Shown: piece by piece, positions 8,114-17,227 of the stretch
Numbering within the stretch: the stretch's first letter is position 1
Layout: each line of letters begins with the position of its first letter
Made by a program: the position numbers and the translations under genes
Source of the DNA: UBA5614 sp963667535
GTDB taxonomy: Bacteria > Cloacimonadota > Cloacimonadia > Cloacimonadales > Cloacimonadaceae
Direction of reading: 5' to 3'
DNA: 64,000 bases
Assembly (NCBI GenBank): GCA_963667535.2
Contig: CAXXDU010000002.1
Location: 1,054,001-1,118,000, forward strand
Notes under the pieces: model-generated
Seen by the model: only the letters and a program-made list of their open reading frames with translations
Told to the model about the DNA's origin: nothing
The model's database searches: none

Positions 8114-10243
8114 CTATTTTATCCCGACCCGCTTCATCATCTCTGAGAAGGTCATAGTTTTAGCTAAATTGGTAACTCCATCCTCTGATTGCTCTGCAGG
8201 TGGCATTATGTGGTTGATGGGATGTTCTATCACATGTGATTCTGTTTGATTATCGTGATTTGCATTATTGGCTCTGATGTTGTCTATGACCTGTCTGTCC
8301 AACTGATCGATGGCTTTCTCATGATTGAGTTTAGGATCAGGTGCCATTATAGCTGGTGGTTGGATAAACAAGGGATTGTTCTGTCTGGTAATCATTATCG
8401 GCATCGGTTTGACGAGTCGGTCGACATTCTCCTGAGTCTGTTTGACCAGCTTCTTGGTGCGTTGCTCAGTCTGTTTTCTCAGGTTCTTGTTCTGCCGGTA
8501 TTCTCTCTCCAGTTCCTTATGAGCAATGGGATTGTCTTTATCCAGTTCGATAAAGGGATGTTGCGCTCTTCTCAGCTCTGCCTGGCAGATAAACACATCC
8601 TGCTGGCTATAGACTAATATCCAGCGTGCATCGCTGTAATCGTATCTAATGACGCAGGGTTGGGCGATATGGTCGATTAGGTCAGGATGCCAGTACAGCA
8701 TCTTGTTCAGTCTGATGCCTTCGCTTCTGATGCGTTTACGTTCTGCTGTCAGCATCAGGAAGTTGAGCTTTGAAGATTCAATCTGTCTGTCTTCCGGCAC
8801 TGGAGCCTGAGAAAATACATCATAAGGTTTGCGGTTTCCAATTCCGGAGTGCGGAGTGTTACCATAGATGTATCTGATGTAGAAGGCAATCATCTGCATG
8901 GTCTCTTCCACAGTGGGTGCGGTGCGTTCAAATAGCTTGCGAGCCCATTTCTCATTACGCATCAGAGTGGCAGGTTTATCTGCGACTGATGCTCCTCTGA
9001 AGGTGGAGATAAATCGTTCAAACTGCTCTTGGAAGGTTCTGAAGAACCGCTCGATGACCTTTGACCTAGCATTGTAACTTTCAGCGAAGGCGACTCCGAT
9101 CCCCAGTCTTGGGAAGATGCCACCTAATTCTAATGAAAGGTCATGCTCTTCCCACTGCTCATTAAACAGCTTGGATTTGAAGGCTCTGCCATTATCGAGA
9201 TAAACATACTGAGGTTTTCCACCATAATGCAGGAAGGCATTGCGGAAGGCGGTGCTGATATGTGCGCTGTCTTCTGTAACTGCCAGAGAAGCTCCCACCG
9301 GATATCGGCTTGCCCAGTCAAATATCATAATCATGGTCATGCGTTGCGCTCTGCCGGTGGCAGGATTGATAATATCGAATGCTAAGGTATGTCCATCTGC
9401 CACCCAGACCTGACCTACTTCCAAAATGCCGTCATCTCGGATAATCGATTTGATGATATGCTCCGAGACGAACTTACTGCCTTCTCTTGCCTGATACCAC
9501 TCGGCAGGATGGGTCTTTTCCCATTCATCGCACCAGCGTACAAGAGTCTTTACACTGGAGGGCGACTCTATCATTTCCAGAGCCTGCATCTGCTTGAGCA
9601 GTGTTATAGCTGAACCTGTCTTAATACGTTTAGGACTCAACAGCAGGTTGAGCAGATAGTTCTGTTCAGCATAAGTGACTTTACGTCCTCTGACCTCGTT
9701 CTTGCGTTTATGAATCAAGGCAAACATATCACAGCCACTTTGCAGATAAGTCTCCACCCAGATACGCAGGGTGCGTTCACTCCGCTGACCTTTGAGTTTA
9801 TACAAGTCAGGCAGCATGCGTTTGCTATTATAATCTTCGGTGATGCGTTTCCACTCCACCACCTTGGACTTGCAGTCTGTCAGTCGGTTCAAGGTATCCA
9901 GACAGAACTTGGCAAATAGCTTGGCTTCAGGTTCGAAACTGAGTGGTAACGATTCAGTTGGTATAAGAGTGAGGTCATGATTAGGTTCAAATACCTCAAG
10001 CCCATTGCCATTTTGGTCTTGGACTGTGACACGGACTGTGCCACGTTTTGGCACAGTCCAAAGTGCTTTTTTTCCTGGACTGTGCCATTTTTCACTAAAA
10101 TGCTCGCTATCTCTTGCAGTATAGAAGATTAACTGCTTTTTCACTTGTTCAGGTTGGACTGTGCCATTTTGCTTGGCACAGTCGGTGTCACAGTCCGTGT
10201 CACAGTCCGACCTTTTTGTAGGTTCGTAACTTATCGCTTTCAT
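8114..10243 (-). CDS. Mu/TnsB-like DDE transposase
   Basis: This 709-residue transposase has an rve integrase core with the catalytic triad Asp283 (VADGH), Asp350 (YLDNG) and Glu398 (VIERFF), spacing close to MuA. Helix-turn-helix-like DNA-binding segments precede it (residues 100-250), and a beta-barrel Mu C-terminal domain follows (about 490-560). The tail is long and charged, as expected for contact with the ATPase. The ATG follows GAGGGAGG. Oddly, the first 80 codons contain short repeats (DCDTDCDTDC, LWTVPKRGTVRVTV) because the coding DNA carries eight copies of a GGACTGTG-type site. It lies just upstream of the BREX operon in the same orientation. Confidence 0.9.
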   Translation of the reverse strand: MKAISYEPTKRSDCDTDCDTDCAKQNGTVQPEQVKKQLIFYTARDSEHFSEKWHSPGKKALWTVPKRGTVRVTVQDQNGNGLEVFEPNHDLTLIPTESLPLSFEPEAKLFAKFCLDTLNRLTDCKSKVVEWKRITEDYNSKRMLPDLYKLKGQRSERTLRIWVETYLQSGCDMFALIHKRKNEVRGRKVTYAEQNYLLNLLLSPKRIKTGSAITLLKQMQALEMIESPSSVKTLVRWCDEWEKTHPAEWYQAREGSKFVSEHIIKSIIRDDGILEVGQVWVADGHTLAFDIINPATGRAQRMTMIMIFDWASRYPVGASLAVTEDSAHISTAFRNAFLHYGGKPQYVYLDNGRAFKSKLFNEQWEEHDLSLELGGIFPRLGIGVAFAESYNARSKVIERFFRTFQEQFERFISTFRGASVADKPATLMRNEKWARKLFERTAPTVEETMQMIAFYIRYIYGNTPHSGIGNRKPYDVFSQAPVPEDRQIESSKLNFLMLTAERKRIRSEGIRLNKMLYWHPDLIDHIAQPCVIRYDYSDARWILVYSQQDVFICQAELRRAQHPFIELDKDNPIAHKELEREYRQNKNLRKQTEQRTKKLVKQTQENVDRLVKPMPIMITRQNNPLFIQPPAIMAPDPKLNHEKAIDQLDRQVIDNIRANNANHDNQTESHVIEHPINHIMPPAEQSEDGVTNLAKTMTFSEMMKRVGIK

Positions 10244-10902
10244 AAGCGCCTCCCTCTAGTGTAGTATTGGGTGCTAACCTACATACAGGCAACACCTTGG
10301 GAAGGGCTTTCTGCGCTGATTAAACGCTTTCTGCAACTATTCAAACCAGTCTGAAAACCCATGTCCGATCATTGAAATTATGTCTTAGCGAATTGATTGC
10401 ATTAGTGTGAGTTATGCTGTTCTGAAGCCAGTTTGATTGCTAATAGTTCAAAAGAATAGAAATAGCGTTAAAGCCTGTGAATTTCGATTTCTGAACCCAA
10501 ATTTGTGATGATTTACCTATGCTGAGAAGTTGTGATTAGAAATGTCTTATGAAGTGCGGACACCGATTGGATAAGGCTTAAGATGATTCAGACTGATAAC
10601 TGACGATCCCAAATTTCAAGATTTTAATGCGCTTCAGACTTTTCAGGTCTTAATATAGACTGAGGTTGGACTTTCGATTTTTGGCAAAACACCCCCGTCA
10701 TGCTTCAATTGCGAGTTCTCAGATTTGCACTTAACTCATTGAATAACTGCAATATCCAAAACCAGTCCATAACCAGTCCAAATTTGCAGTTTTCGTGTCC
10801 TAAATGATGCCAAAACAGTCCAAATCGGACTGTGACACAGTCTAAAACATATCTTATCTATCTCTCCACCCATTAAAGCCTTATCCCCACTTGGCACAGT
10901 CC
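10021..10902. repeat. Array of GGACTGTGNCA sites in both orientations around the transposase start
   Basis: Core copies begin at 10021, 10033, 10049 (inverted), 10077, 10156, 10174 (inverted), 10186 (inverted), 10198 (inverted), 10827 and 10892 (inverted). Shorter half-matches ending in CAGTCC lie at 10760, 10771 and 10815. Sites 10033 and 10049 form a 27-bp palindrome, and 10827-10842 is itself nearly palindromic. Most copies read TGGACTGTGCCA or GGACTGTGACAC. Eight are inside the transposase 5' coding region and the rest are up to 660 bp upstream. This looks like transposase end-binding or operator sites; the role is inferred. Confidence 0.7.
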
Positions 10903-11159
10903 ACTGCAATTGCAGTTTATGGTGTCTGTTTATAGTGAAGCTGGTATATAATACAGTCATTCATCTATGAATCCCAACATACCTTAAGAGCGGATATCAA
11001 TCAAGATATAAATTGACAAACATAATACATGATTTATCTGGTTATAAACTGTTTTTGGCAGCTGTGAACATGATTAATCGGGATTATTTCTGTCGACTGT
11101 AAAAAAGATGATAGGATATGAATCAATGATGGGTGATATCAAGAAATGCAGAGGGAATC
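10244..11159. other. Intergenic region right of the transposition module
   Basis: Between the transposase start and the DUF3667 gene, 916 bp have no convincing gene. The left part has no obvious structure, and the right part (10760-10902) holds upstream copies of the GGACTGTG site. If the module is an element, its right end probably lies between 10902 and 11160; no terminal TG...CA repeat could be fixed by eye. The only ORF of any length here reads through the repeated sites and has no ribosome site. Confidence 0.5.
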
Positions 11160-11933
11160 ATGAGTAATCTATGCAAGAATTGCAATTCTGAGACAACAGA
11201 TTTATACTGTGCTCATTGCGGACAGTCCACGTCAACCAAAAGAATTGACTGGGCATTTTGTTTCAAAGAGTTCATCTTCAATAATCTGACCTTGCACAAA
11301 GGGATATTATTCACAATCAAATCCTTGATAGTGAATCCGAAAAAGATGGTGGAAGACTACCTGAATGGGAAAAGAATCGGTTATACCGGCGCAGTTCATT
11401 TCTTCTTATTTATTCTCATTTTAAAAGGCATTATTGCTCTTATTACCGGGCATGCCCATGATACAGAACCCGGAAAGATTATGATTAATGGAATCAGTTC
11501 TGCTGTCGACCTAAAACAGTACCTTAAGCCTATGGTTTTCATTTTTACCACTTTCTCTTCAATTGGAAATTACCTCGTTTACAAAAGCAGAAAGTATAGC
11601 CTTGCAGAGCATTTCGTTCTAAACTTCTATATAATCGGCATGTGTTTTCTTTTCTCAGTAGTATTCAACCTGATCACATTATATAAATTCCCTGATTTAA
11701 AAGCTATTATCATGGTTCTTGTCATCATTTCTTATTATATCAGGACATTCTATGACAAAAAGATCAGAGTTGTCGATTTTTTCAAAGGAATCTGGTGTAT
11801 GACTATAAACTTGTTCTTTGCCTTAATTTTGCTGATTATCGGGGCACTTATTTATGCTTATCAGCATCATATGCTGGATGATGCTGTAAAAGTAAGTATG
11901 TATTCTGGATTAAAGCATATCTTTTTCGCTTAA
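11160..11933 (+). CDS. DUF3667-type membrane protein with N-terminal zinc ribbon
   Basis: This 257-residue protein begins with a four-cysteine zinc ribbon, Cys5-x2-Cys8 and Cys17-x2-Cys20 (LCKNCN and YCAHCGQ). The conserved segment KGILFTIKSLIVNPKKMVEDYLNGKR follows, broken here by identity to the DUF3667 family, and then about five hydrophobic helices. The family is common in Bacteroidota-type genomes and has no known function. I start at the ATG at 11160, six bases after GAGGGA, rather than the in-frame GTG at 11133, which lacks a ribosome site. It stands alone, with the next gene 80 bp downstream. Confidence 0.75.
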   Translation: MSNLCKNCNSETTDLYCAHCGQSTSTKRIDWAFCFKEFIFNNLTLHKGILFTIKSLIVNPKKMVEDYLNGKRIGYTGAVHFFLFILILKGIIALITGHAHDTEPGKIMINGISSAVDLKQYLKPMVFIFTTFSSIGNYLVYKSRKYSLAEHFVLNFYIIGMCFLFSVVFNLITLYKFPDLKAIIMVLVIISYYIRTFYDKKIRVVDFFKGIWCMTINLFFALILLIIGALIYAYQHHMLDDAVKVSMYSGLKHIFFA

Positions 11934-12013
11934 ACAGCGTAAATCTCATGATGCATTAAGCAGGTGGAGCAATCAAATATCCAATGTTAGTAACACAGAC
12001 AAAGGAGCAGATT

Positions 12014-12634
12014 ATGAAAGTACTATTAATTAACGGCAGTCCACATGAAAAAGGATGTGTGTTTACCTCACTCACAGAGATAGCCACAGAGCTTAATAAA
12101 CAAGGCATAGAAACCAGTATCTTTCATATTGGCAGGAAAGCTGTCATTGGCTGTCAGGCTTGTTTTGCCTGTGCTGAAACAGGATATTGTATCTTTACAG
12201 ATGACCCTGTGAATGAGTGCATTGATTTAGCTGCTGCTGCTGATGGTATCATCATCGGAAGCCCGGTGTATTATGCTTCTATCAATGGTTCTCTGAGCTC
12301 ATTTCTGGATAGGATGTTCTTTTTGAAGTCACATAAATATGCTTTTAAGCCGGCAGCCGGAATTATTAATTGCCGCAGAGGCGGTTCAACCGCAGCTTTT
12401 GATCAATTGAATAAGTACTTCACCATCTCAAATATGCCTGTGGTATCTTCCCAATACTGGAATATGACGCATGGAACCACGCCTGAAGAAGTGCAACAGG
12501 ATTTGGAAGGATTGCAGACGATGCGGACTCTGGGCAGGAATATGGCATGGCTGCTCAAATGCATTGATGTAGCCAAAGATACAGTTCCGCTTCCTCAAAT
12601 AGAAGAATGGCAAAGAACGAACTTTATCAGATAG
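12014..12634 (+). CDS. NADPH-dependent FMN reductase / flavodoxin-fold oxidoreductase
   Basis: This 206-residue flavodoxin-like protein has an FMN phosphate loop GSPHEKG at residues 8-14, the cysteine-rich insertion CQACFACAETGYC typical of the iron-sulfur flavoprotein/NAD(P)H reductase group, and IIGSPVYYASINGSLSSFLDRM contacting the flavin. The cysteine spacing is not that of a full 4Fe-4S site, so a plain FMN reductase is more likely. I use the ATG at 12014, directly after AAAGGAG, rather than an upstream start. Such enzymes reduce quinones, nitro compounds or iron in anaerobes; the substrate cannot be told. Confidence 0.8.
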   Translation: MKVLLINGSPHEKGCVFTSLTEIATELNKQGIETSIFHIGRKAVIGCQACFACAETGYCIFTDDPVNECIDLAAAADGIIIGSPVYYASINGSLSSFLDRMFFLKSHKYAFKPAAGIINCRRGGSTAAFDQLNKYFTISNMPVVSSQYWNMTHGTTPEEVQQDLEGLQTMRTLGRNMAWLLKCIDVAKDTVPLPQIEEWQRTNFIR

Positions 12635-12835
12635 TCAGCAAAACAGTATAAGATTAATTGCGACTTTATCCATATTACCATTGATTTGTTAGCTTTTCCG
12701 TTTACTGTATGTGCTCAAATATAAGAAATGAACGTAACAATCAACCCGGCTATTGAGAGAATATCCCCTGCGTGTGAGAATTTTTTTTAGCGAACCGGCA
12801 TGCTACGATAAACGCAAAAGAATAGTATATTTTAC

Positions 12836-12871
12836 TTGACATATTGTATGCTATATATTACATGACGTCAT
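12836..12871 (+). promoter_or_regulatory. Possible promoter with a palindromic operator before the membrane protein/Xre pair
   Basis: A TTGACA box at 12836-12841 is followed by AT-rich sequence with TATATT and TACAT, though the best -10 spacing is not ideal. The perfect palindrome ATGACGTCAT lies at 12862-12871, 30 bp upstream of the ATG. As the second gene of the unit encodes an Xre-type repressor, autoregulation through this palindrome is plausible. No experiment or second copy supports it. Confidence 0.35.
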
Positions 12872-12900
12872 ATATTCTTTACATGGTCATGGAGGTTCTC

Positions 12901-13314
12901 ATGTTACCACAACAAAAGGAAGCTACTTTAACTCTTATCAGCAGTATAGTTTTCATGATTCTGCTGAGTTTTGTAGTGCCCATCTTTGGATTATTTCAAA
13001 ATGAGGGCATATTCATCATGCTGGGTATATTTATTCTGACCCTGTGGGTAAGCCGTAAGGTTGCAGGCTTAAAATTTAAGGTGCTGGATGAGATGGAGAA
13101 AACGATAAGGTATCAGGCAGCCCTAATCGCCATACACGGATTTGGAGCAGTGGTCATGGTATTTGCCTTTGTGCTCTACCTTATACATCGCAACACGTCA
13201 GTAGTTCCGCTGCATCAGGTTATGCAAATGGCATACTACAGCTGGATATCTTTATACGTATTTTGGTCAGGCTCAATCCTGATTCTTTATCGGACAGGAG
13301 CCTGGAATGTTTAA
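12901..13314 (+). CDS. Small membrane protein paired with an Xre regulator
   Basis: This 137-residue protein has four hydrophobic helices (about residues 10-27, 38-55, 77-98 and 112-132) and a short cytoplasmic stretch KVLDEMEKTIRYQA between helices 2 and 3, a motif seen in membrane proteins encoded beside YozG-like regulators. The ATG at 12901 follows GGAGGT; longer upstream starts would read through the likely promoter. Its end overlaps the Xre gene by 8 bp, so the two are translated together. The function of such pairs is not established; envelope stress or antimicrobial response is a guess. Confidence 0.6.
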   Translation: MLPQQKEATLTLISSIVFMILLSFVVPIFGLFQNEGIFIMLGIFILTLWVSRKVAGLKFKVLDEMEKTIRYQAALIAIHGFGAVVMVFAFVLYLIHRNTSVVPLHQVMQMAYYSWISLYVFWSGSILILYRTGAWNV

Positions 13315-13522
13315 ACAGGAAGAGCAGATAACCAATCTTATCAGAAAGCTCAGGTTTGAGCATCAGGAGATGACCCAGGAGCAGCTTGCCCAGCAAGTAG
13401 GTGTGACGCGTCAGACCATTATTGCTCTGGAAGCAGGTAAATATCTGCCTTCGTTGTATCTGGCGATTAAAATTGCCAGAGTATTTGACAGGAAAGTGGA
13501 AGAGATATTTATTAAGAATTAA
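13307..13522 (+). CDS. Xre-family transcriptional regulator (YozG-like)
   Basis: This is a 71-residue single-domain regulator. The Cro/C1 helix-turn-helix is clear at residues 22-45, with MTQEQLAQQVGVTRQTIIALE followed by AGKYLPSLYLAIKIARVF, and the family's usual ending VEEIF. Proteins of this size and ending bind DNA as dimers and normally repress their own operon. It overlaps the preceding membrane-protein gene by 8 bp. The likely target is the palindrome at 12862. Its stop is 12 bp from the convergent receiver gene with no terminator visible between them. Confidence 0.85.
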   Translation: MFKQEEQITNLIRKLRFEHQEMTQEQLAQQVGVTRQTIIALEAGKYLPSLYLAIKIARVFDRKVEEIFIKN

Positions 13523-13533
13523 ATACTGGTTCT

Positions 13534-13893
13534 TTACAACGATAGTATTAACTTTTCCAGGTCATCTATCAAAAATGGTTTGGCAAGCGTGCCATCGACT
13601 CTCAAGCCTTTTGCCAGGTGTAAGTATTCAAATTTATCTACTTTTCCGCCACCGGAGATTGCAATGATTTTTACATCTTTGTAATTATCATTGAGCATCA
13701 TGATCAGTTCAAAGCCATCGTGCACAGGCAGAATGATATCTGCCACGACAATTTCTATGGGATTTTTGGCGAGTATTTCCACTGCTTCCCTGAAACTGGA
13801 AGCAGTAAATATGGAATATCCGCGATTAGTAAGCAGCTCTGCCATGGCAACAAGAAAGTCTTTTTCATCATCAACTAAGAGGATTTGTTTCAT
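13534..13893 (-). CDS. Single-domain response regulator (CheY-like receiver)
   Basis: This 119-residue stand-alone receiver has all phosphorylation residues: the acidic pair in LLVDDEKD, phospho-acceptor Asp52 in VVADIILP, and Lys in TLAKPFLID. The switch position is Ser in IIAISGGGK rather than the more usual Thr followed by Ala. No output domain is attached, so it must act by protein contact. No kinase is adjacent; the hybrid kinases at 44428-53663 are possible but distant partners. It starts 20 bp downstream of the beta-helix protein's stop in the same direction and may be co-transcribed with it. Confidence 0.85.
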   Translation of the reverse strand: MKQILLVDDEKDFLVAMAELLTNRGYSIFTASSFREAVEILAKNPIEIVVADIILPVHDGFELIMMLNDNYKDVKIIAISGGGKVDKFEYLHLAKGLRVDGTLAKPFLIDDLEKLILSL

Positions 13894-13912
13894 GTAAAAA
13901 CTCCGTTTTCAT

Positions 13913-16513
13913 TTAGTGTATTAGCATCAATTTTCTATGTGTTTTGTGTCCTTTATTATCGATTAACTGCATTTGATACAATCCTGAAGCACAAATTGTG
14001 CCATTATTGTCTCTGCCATTCCAGTTCAGTTCTGTAGCTTTGGTATTCACATCAGTTTTCCAGACTAATTGTCCTTTGAGATTATAAATGCTGAGTTTAG
14101 CAGATTTTGTTTTGGAAACATCATATTTAACTGTAAGGGGAAAGAGAGCAGGATTGAAGGGATTGGGATAAGCAGAGAAAGGCTGAGGTGTGGCAATCTC
14201 GTCCTCAGCATGAGTAAAAATCAAGACTATGGGTACGAGGGCGAAGTTGTTATTCGTGCCGTCCCAGGCTGCCAAAGTATAAGTATGTTCTATTCCATCG
14301 TACTGAATCGGAACTGTATAAGAGCAGGTCGAAAGAGGCAGTTCGGTAATCAGAACTCCATTATCATAAAGTTTGAATGACATCATGTTCACACCTGAGC
14401 GGGGTGGAATCCAGTAAAACATAAGTGAATCACTATAAATATAACCAAAGTAAGTGGGGACTGTATCTTGCTGTAGCAAGTATGACTTCCATACATTTCC
14501 GGTTTGGGTAGGAAACATTGTGCCATCCGGTTCAACCAGAATCGGTGTGATTGATTCCATAGCCTGAACCGTATAATCAGTATTTAATTTATAATCTATC
14601 CAGTAGTTGGAATTTATATCATAAACCTGGATTTGCTTGTCATTTAAACCACCGTTAATATTGATAATATCGTAAAGATAATCAGAACCCATAGAAGTAT
14701 AAATAATACCAGCGGTTGCTGTGGCATTACCAGTTAATAGGGTAGGAGTATAGGGGTCATAACTTATGAACTGTTGCCAACTGTCGTCTGAGTTTAGATT
14801 AGCAATTTTCCTCCAAACTGGTGCAGAAGGTAGGTCATAATTGTCAAATACCTCATTACTGTCAGACTGCGTTAACGAGTATCTGCTCATTCTGAGATAA
14901 TCACCATCTCTGAAGAGCCATAATTTCTGAGTTGGTGACATTACAAACCAATTCTTGATAATAGGATAGGAAAGATGTTCATTAATTAATTCAGGAATTC
15001 CGACTTTATATGTCGACCAGTTAGGAAGTTCATTTATGAGTGTCAGATCTCCAACATAGAATTGTACATCGGCTATAATCTGAGTAGCTGTTGGATTTTG
15101 TAATCCACCATAAGCAGCCATGTATTGGACCTGAGACAAATCTCTTCCGGTTGCAACAATATAGACCAGGGAATCATGATATACGGGTACCTGGAAAGGA
15201 GAATTGCATTGAACAGTCCATTGGTTGATAATATTCCCGGTCTGATATGAGATAAGCTGCAATTCTGCGCTTGTCATTTGAGGATTTGTGCTGATAATCG
15301 TACCCGCCAGATAAATGGGTATAGCATTGGTGATCCAGGGGTCGTAATCTATAGTAGGGAAGGCGGGATTATCATTATAATCGGTAATGGTTGCATCAAT
15401 TTCTGCTGCAGTATCGTAATCCCAGGTGTTGTTTTCGGCTTTAACCGTAAAAGTTGCAGCAGTATAGCTGTAACAGGCAATAGTGTGTCGTACGTTATTA
15501 GCATCAATATTATTGGATATGGTGTTTCCGCCTTGTGCCCAGGCATGATAGATGCTCATATCACCTAAGACTGGATTGGCATTTTCAGTTAAGTAAAAGC
15601 CTGTATAATTTCCTGTAATAATATTATCTTCAAAATATGGCTGAGCAGTATTACCACTCACCATGATGCCAGCGCCGGAATTCATATTGCCGGCTATAAA
15701 ATTATTGATAACGGTATTATGATGAGTATAGCCGGAAGCATGACGTAAGTAGATACCGGTCAGATTATTTTCAACCAGATTGTCATGGATTTCGGGTTGT
15801 ATGGCATTAGCAGAGACAGTGTCCCAGGCAGTGATGCCCTGCTTATAATTGTGATGAATATGGTTATTGGCAATTTCAGGGCTGCAACTTCCTCCGTCCG
15901 ACTGATTAGCAAGCTGTATGGCACCGTAATAAGCTGCTGCTGTGCCATTGAACCTGATTTCATTGTACTGGATTTCAGTATTGCTGTTTTGCACTACGTA
16001 AATACCACTCTGCTGGCTGTATTCTATTAAATTATGGTCAATCAGGACAGTAGCAGGTGTGGTTGAGCCAATACCGTAAGCCTGAATGCCTTTCTGATTT
16101 TTATTGAAGTGACAGTACATAATACTGGCAGGTGAATTTATCGAATTTATTCCATATTGACCGAGTTCTATCAGGCAGTTTCTAAATTGGCTCTGGAGAG
16201 AGGTATTCTCCAAACGGATGCCTTTCCAGAGGGTTGTTTGGTTGGGCATACCTGATTTAAATTTTATGCTGTCTGCTTCTGTTCCAACCGCTATGATATT
16301 ACCCTGAGCAGTAATCTGAAAATTGCCTGTTGCTTCCACAATAACTCCGGGTAAGACATTGAGTGTGGAACCTGTAGGGACGGTAATATCGCCGATAATC
16401 TGATAGGGATTATTTTCAGGAATCCAGTTACCAGACTGATTACCGCTTACCTGGATAGAGTTTAAATTTACAAATGCTAAAAGAAGAGAAATGATTAAGA
16501 TAATTTGTCTCAT
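13913..16513 (-). CDS. Secreted right-handed beta-helix protein with C-terminal sorting-type domain
   Basis: This is an 866-residue exported protein. Residues 1-24 form a signal peptide. A right-handed parallel beta-helix covers about 40-400, with repeated Asn/Ile-rich turns such as NNHIHHN and DNLVENNLTGIYL (PbH1/NosD type). The middle is a beta-rich region of about 350 residues. The C-terminus, from YPNPFNPALFP, is the FlgD-like/type IX-type sorting domain of FCB bacteria, ending KLMLIH. Beta-helices of this kind bind or cleave polysaccharides, but no catalytic residues can be identified. Cell-surface or extracellular location is well supported; function is unknown. A hairpin terminator of the upstream ferredoxin gene separates them. 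Confidence 0.8.
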   Translation of the reverse strand: MRQIILIISLLLAFVNLNSIQVSGNQSGNWIPENNPYQIIGDITVPTGSTLNVLPGVIVEATGNFQITAQGNIIAVGTEADSIKFKSGMPNQTTLWKGIRLENTSLQSQFRNCLIELGQYGINSINSPASIMYCHFNKNQKGIQAYGIGSTTPATVLIDHNLIEYSQQSGIYVVQNSNTEIQYNEIRFNGTAAAYYGAIQLANQSDGGSCSPEIANNHIHHNYKQGITAWDTVSANAIQPEIHDNLVENNLTGIYLRHASGYTHHNTVINNFIAGNMNSGAGIMVSGNTAQPYFEDNIITGNYTGFYLTENANPVLGDMSIYHAWAQGGNTISNNIDANNVRHTIACYSYTAATFTVKAENNTWDYDTAAEIDATITDYNDNPAFPTIDYDPWITNAIPIYLAGTIISTNPQMTSAELQLISYQTGNIINQWTVQCNSPFQVPVYHDSLVYIVATGRDLSQVQYMAAYGGLQNPTATQIIADVQFYVGDLTLINELPNWSTYKVGIPELINEHLSYPIIKNWFVMSPTQKLWLFRDGDYLRMSRYSLTQSDSNEVFDNYDLPSAPVWRKIANLNSDDSWQQFISYDPYTPTLLTGNATATAGIIYTSMGSDYLYDIININGGLNDKQIQVYDINSNYWIDYKLNTDYTVQAMESITPILVEPDGTMFPTQTGNVWKSYLLQQDTVPTYFGYIYSDSLMFYWIPPRSGVNMMSFKLYDNGVLITELPLSTCSYTVPIQYDGIEHTYTLAAWDGTNNNFALVPIVLIFTHAEDEIATPQPFSAYPNPFNPALFPLTVKYDVSKTKSAKLSIYNLKGQLVWKTDVNTKATELNWNGRDNNGTICASGLYQMQLIDNKGHKTHRKLMLIH

Positions 16514-16540
16514 GATGTCACCTCATATGCAAGTCCAAAC

Positions 16541-16570
16541 AAAAAAATGCAGGTCAGTTGCCCGACCTGC
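16541..16570 (-). terminator. Rho-independent terminator of the ferredoxin gene
   Basis: Read on the minus strand, a stem of seven bases (GCAGGTC with GACCTGC, arms 16564-16570 and 16549-16555) is followed directly by ATTTTTTT. It lies seven bases after the ferredoxin stop and 28 bp before the beta-helix start. Confidence 0.8.
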
Positions 16571-16576
16571 TAAGAG

Positions 16577-16747
16577 TTACTCGGAAATCGCCTGTACGGG
16601 ACAGGTCGAAATGCAAGCTCCACAATCAATGCAACTGCCTTCATCACATTTAGCTTTTCCATCATCCATGGAAAGAGCAGTGACCGGGCATACATCTACG
16701 CAAGCACCGCATCCGATGCAGGTTTCTTTGTCAATTTTAACTGCCAT
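16577..16747 (-). CDS. 2[4Fe-4S] ferredoxin
   Basis: This 56-residue clostridial-type ferredoxin has two complete cluster motifs, CIGCGACVDVCP at residues 10-21 and CIDCGACISTCP at 39-50, each Cys-x2-Cys-x2-Cys-x3-Cys-Pro. The two halves are clear internal duplicates. It carries low-potential electrons in the cytoplasm for hydrogenases or pyruvate-type oxidoreductases, consistent with an anaerobe. It is monocistronic, with its own terminator 3' and AAGGAG upstream of the ATG. It is too short for many gene finders but unmistakable. Confidence 0.95.
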   Translation of the reverse strand: MAVKIDKETCIGCGACVDVCPVTALSMDDGKAKCDEGSCIDCGACISTCPVQAISE

Positions 16748-17227
16748 GATTTCGACTCCTTATATAGATTACTATATCTCTTATCGAAGATATGAGTATC
16801 TTGTCAAGCAAAAATGAGTTTTCTCTCTACTTGCGAATTTTCCTCTTCTATTACTGATAACAATTAAGGGAATCTCTTCCAGGAAAACTGCTTGCTTATC
16901 CATTGTTTATTATTCATTTACTATTAATTATGCTTTCAATGATTTTAATCTGCGCTTAAGACTTCGCCGTGACACTCCCGTGATTCTCCAGTGTTCATTT
17001 GGTTGTCATTGGGGTTTCTTAAAGGCAATCTAAGCTCAATAAAGATAAAATGAAAGAAGAATACAGAATGATCGATAATTGTGGGTTAAGGTCTGCTCAG
17101 AGGTAATTGCGGAGATATTTATGAACAAAAGCAAAGATAACTGATTTCATTCATATTTTATCTGGTTGGCAATTCATCTGAATGGTGTATTATATAGGCA
17201 TTGAAAAGTTAAAGGTAATGAGTCTTT
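16748..17227. other. Intergenic region between divergent ferredoxin and BamA-like genes
   Basis: This 480-bp divergent gap must hold two promoters. It is AT-rich, with no ORF, hairpin or repeat that I can support. The bases just upstream of 17228 (TGTATTATATAGGC) could be a -10 region for the barrel gene. Confidence 0.4.

Noticed and set aside
6885..10569. 12-bp inverted repeat CAATCGGTGTCC at 6885-6896 and 10558-10569, flanking the transposition genes
   Set aside because: The first copy is inside the coding end of the 171-residue protein, the match stops abruptly at 12 bases, and one such match is expected by chance over this distance. It is not a credible element end.
10736..10960. 74-codon ORF on the minus strand upstream of the transposase
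   Set aside because: It runs through the GGACTGTG sites, has no ribosome site and no protein similarity I can see.
11133..11159. GTG start of the DUF3667 protein
   Set aside because: It has no ribosome site, whereas the ATG at 11160 has GAGGGA and starts just before the zinc ribbon.
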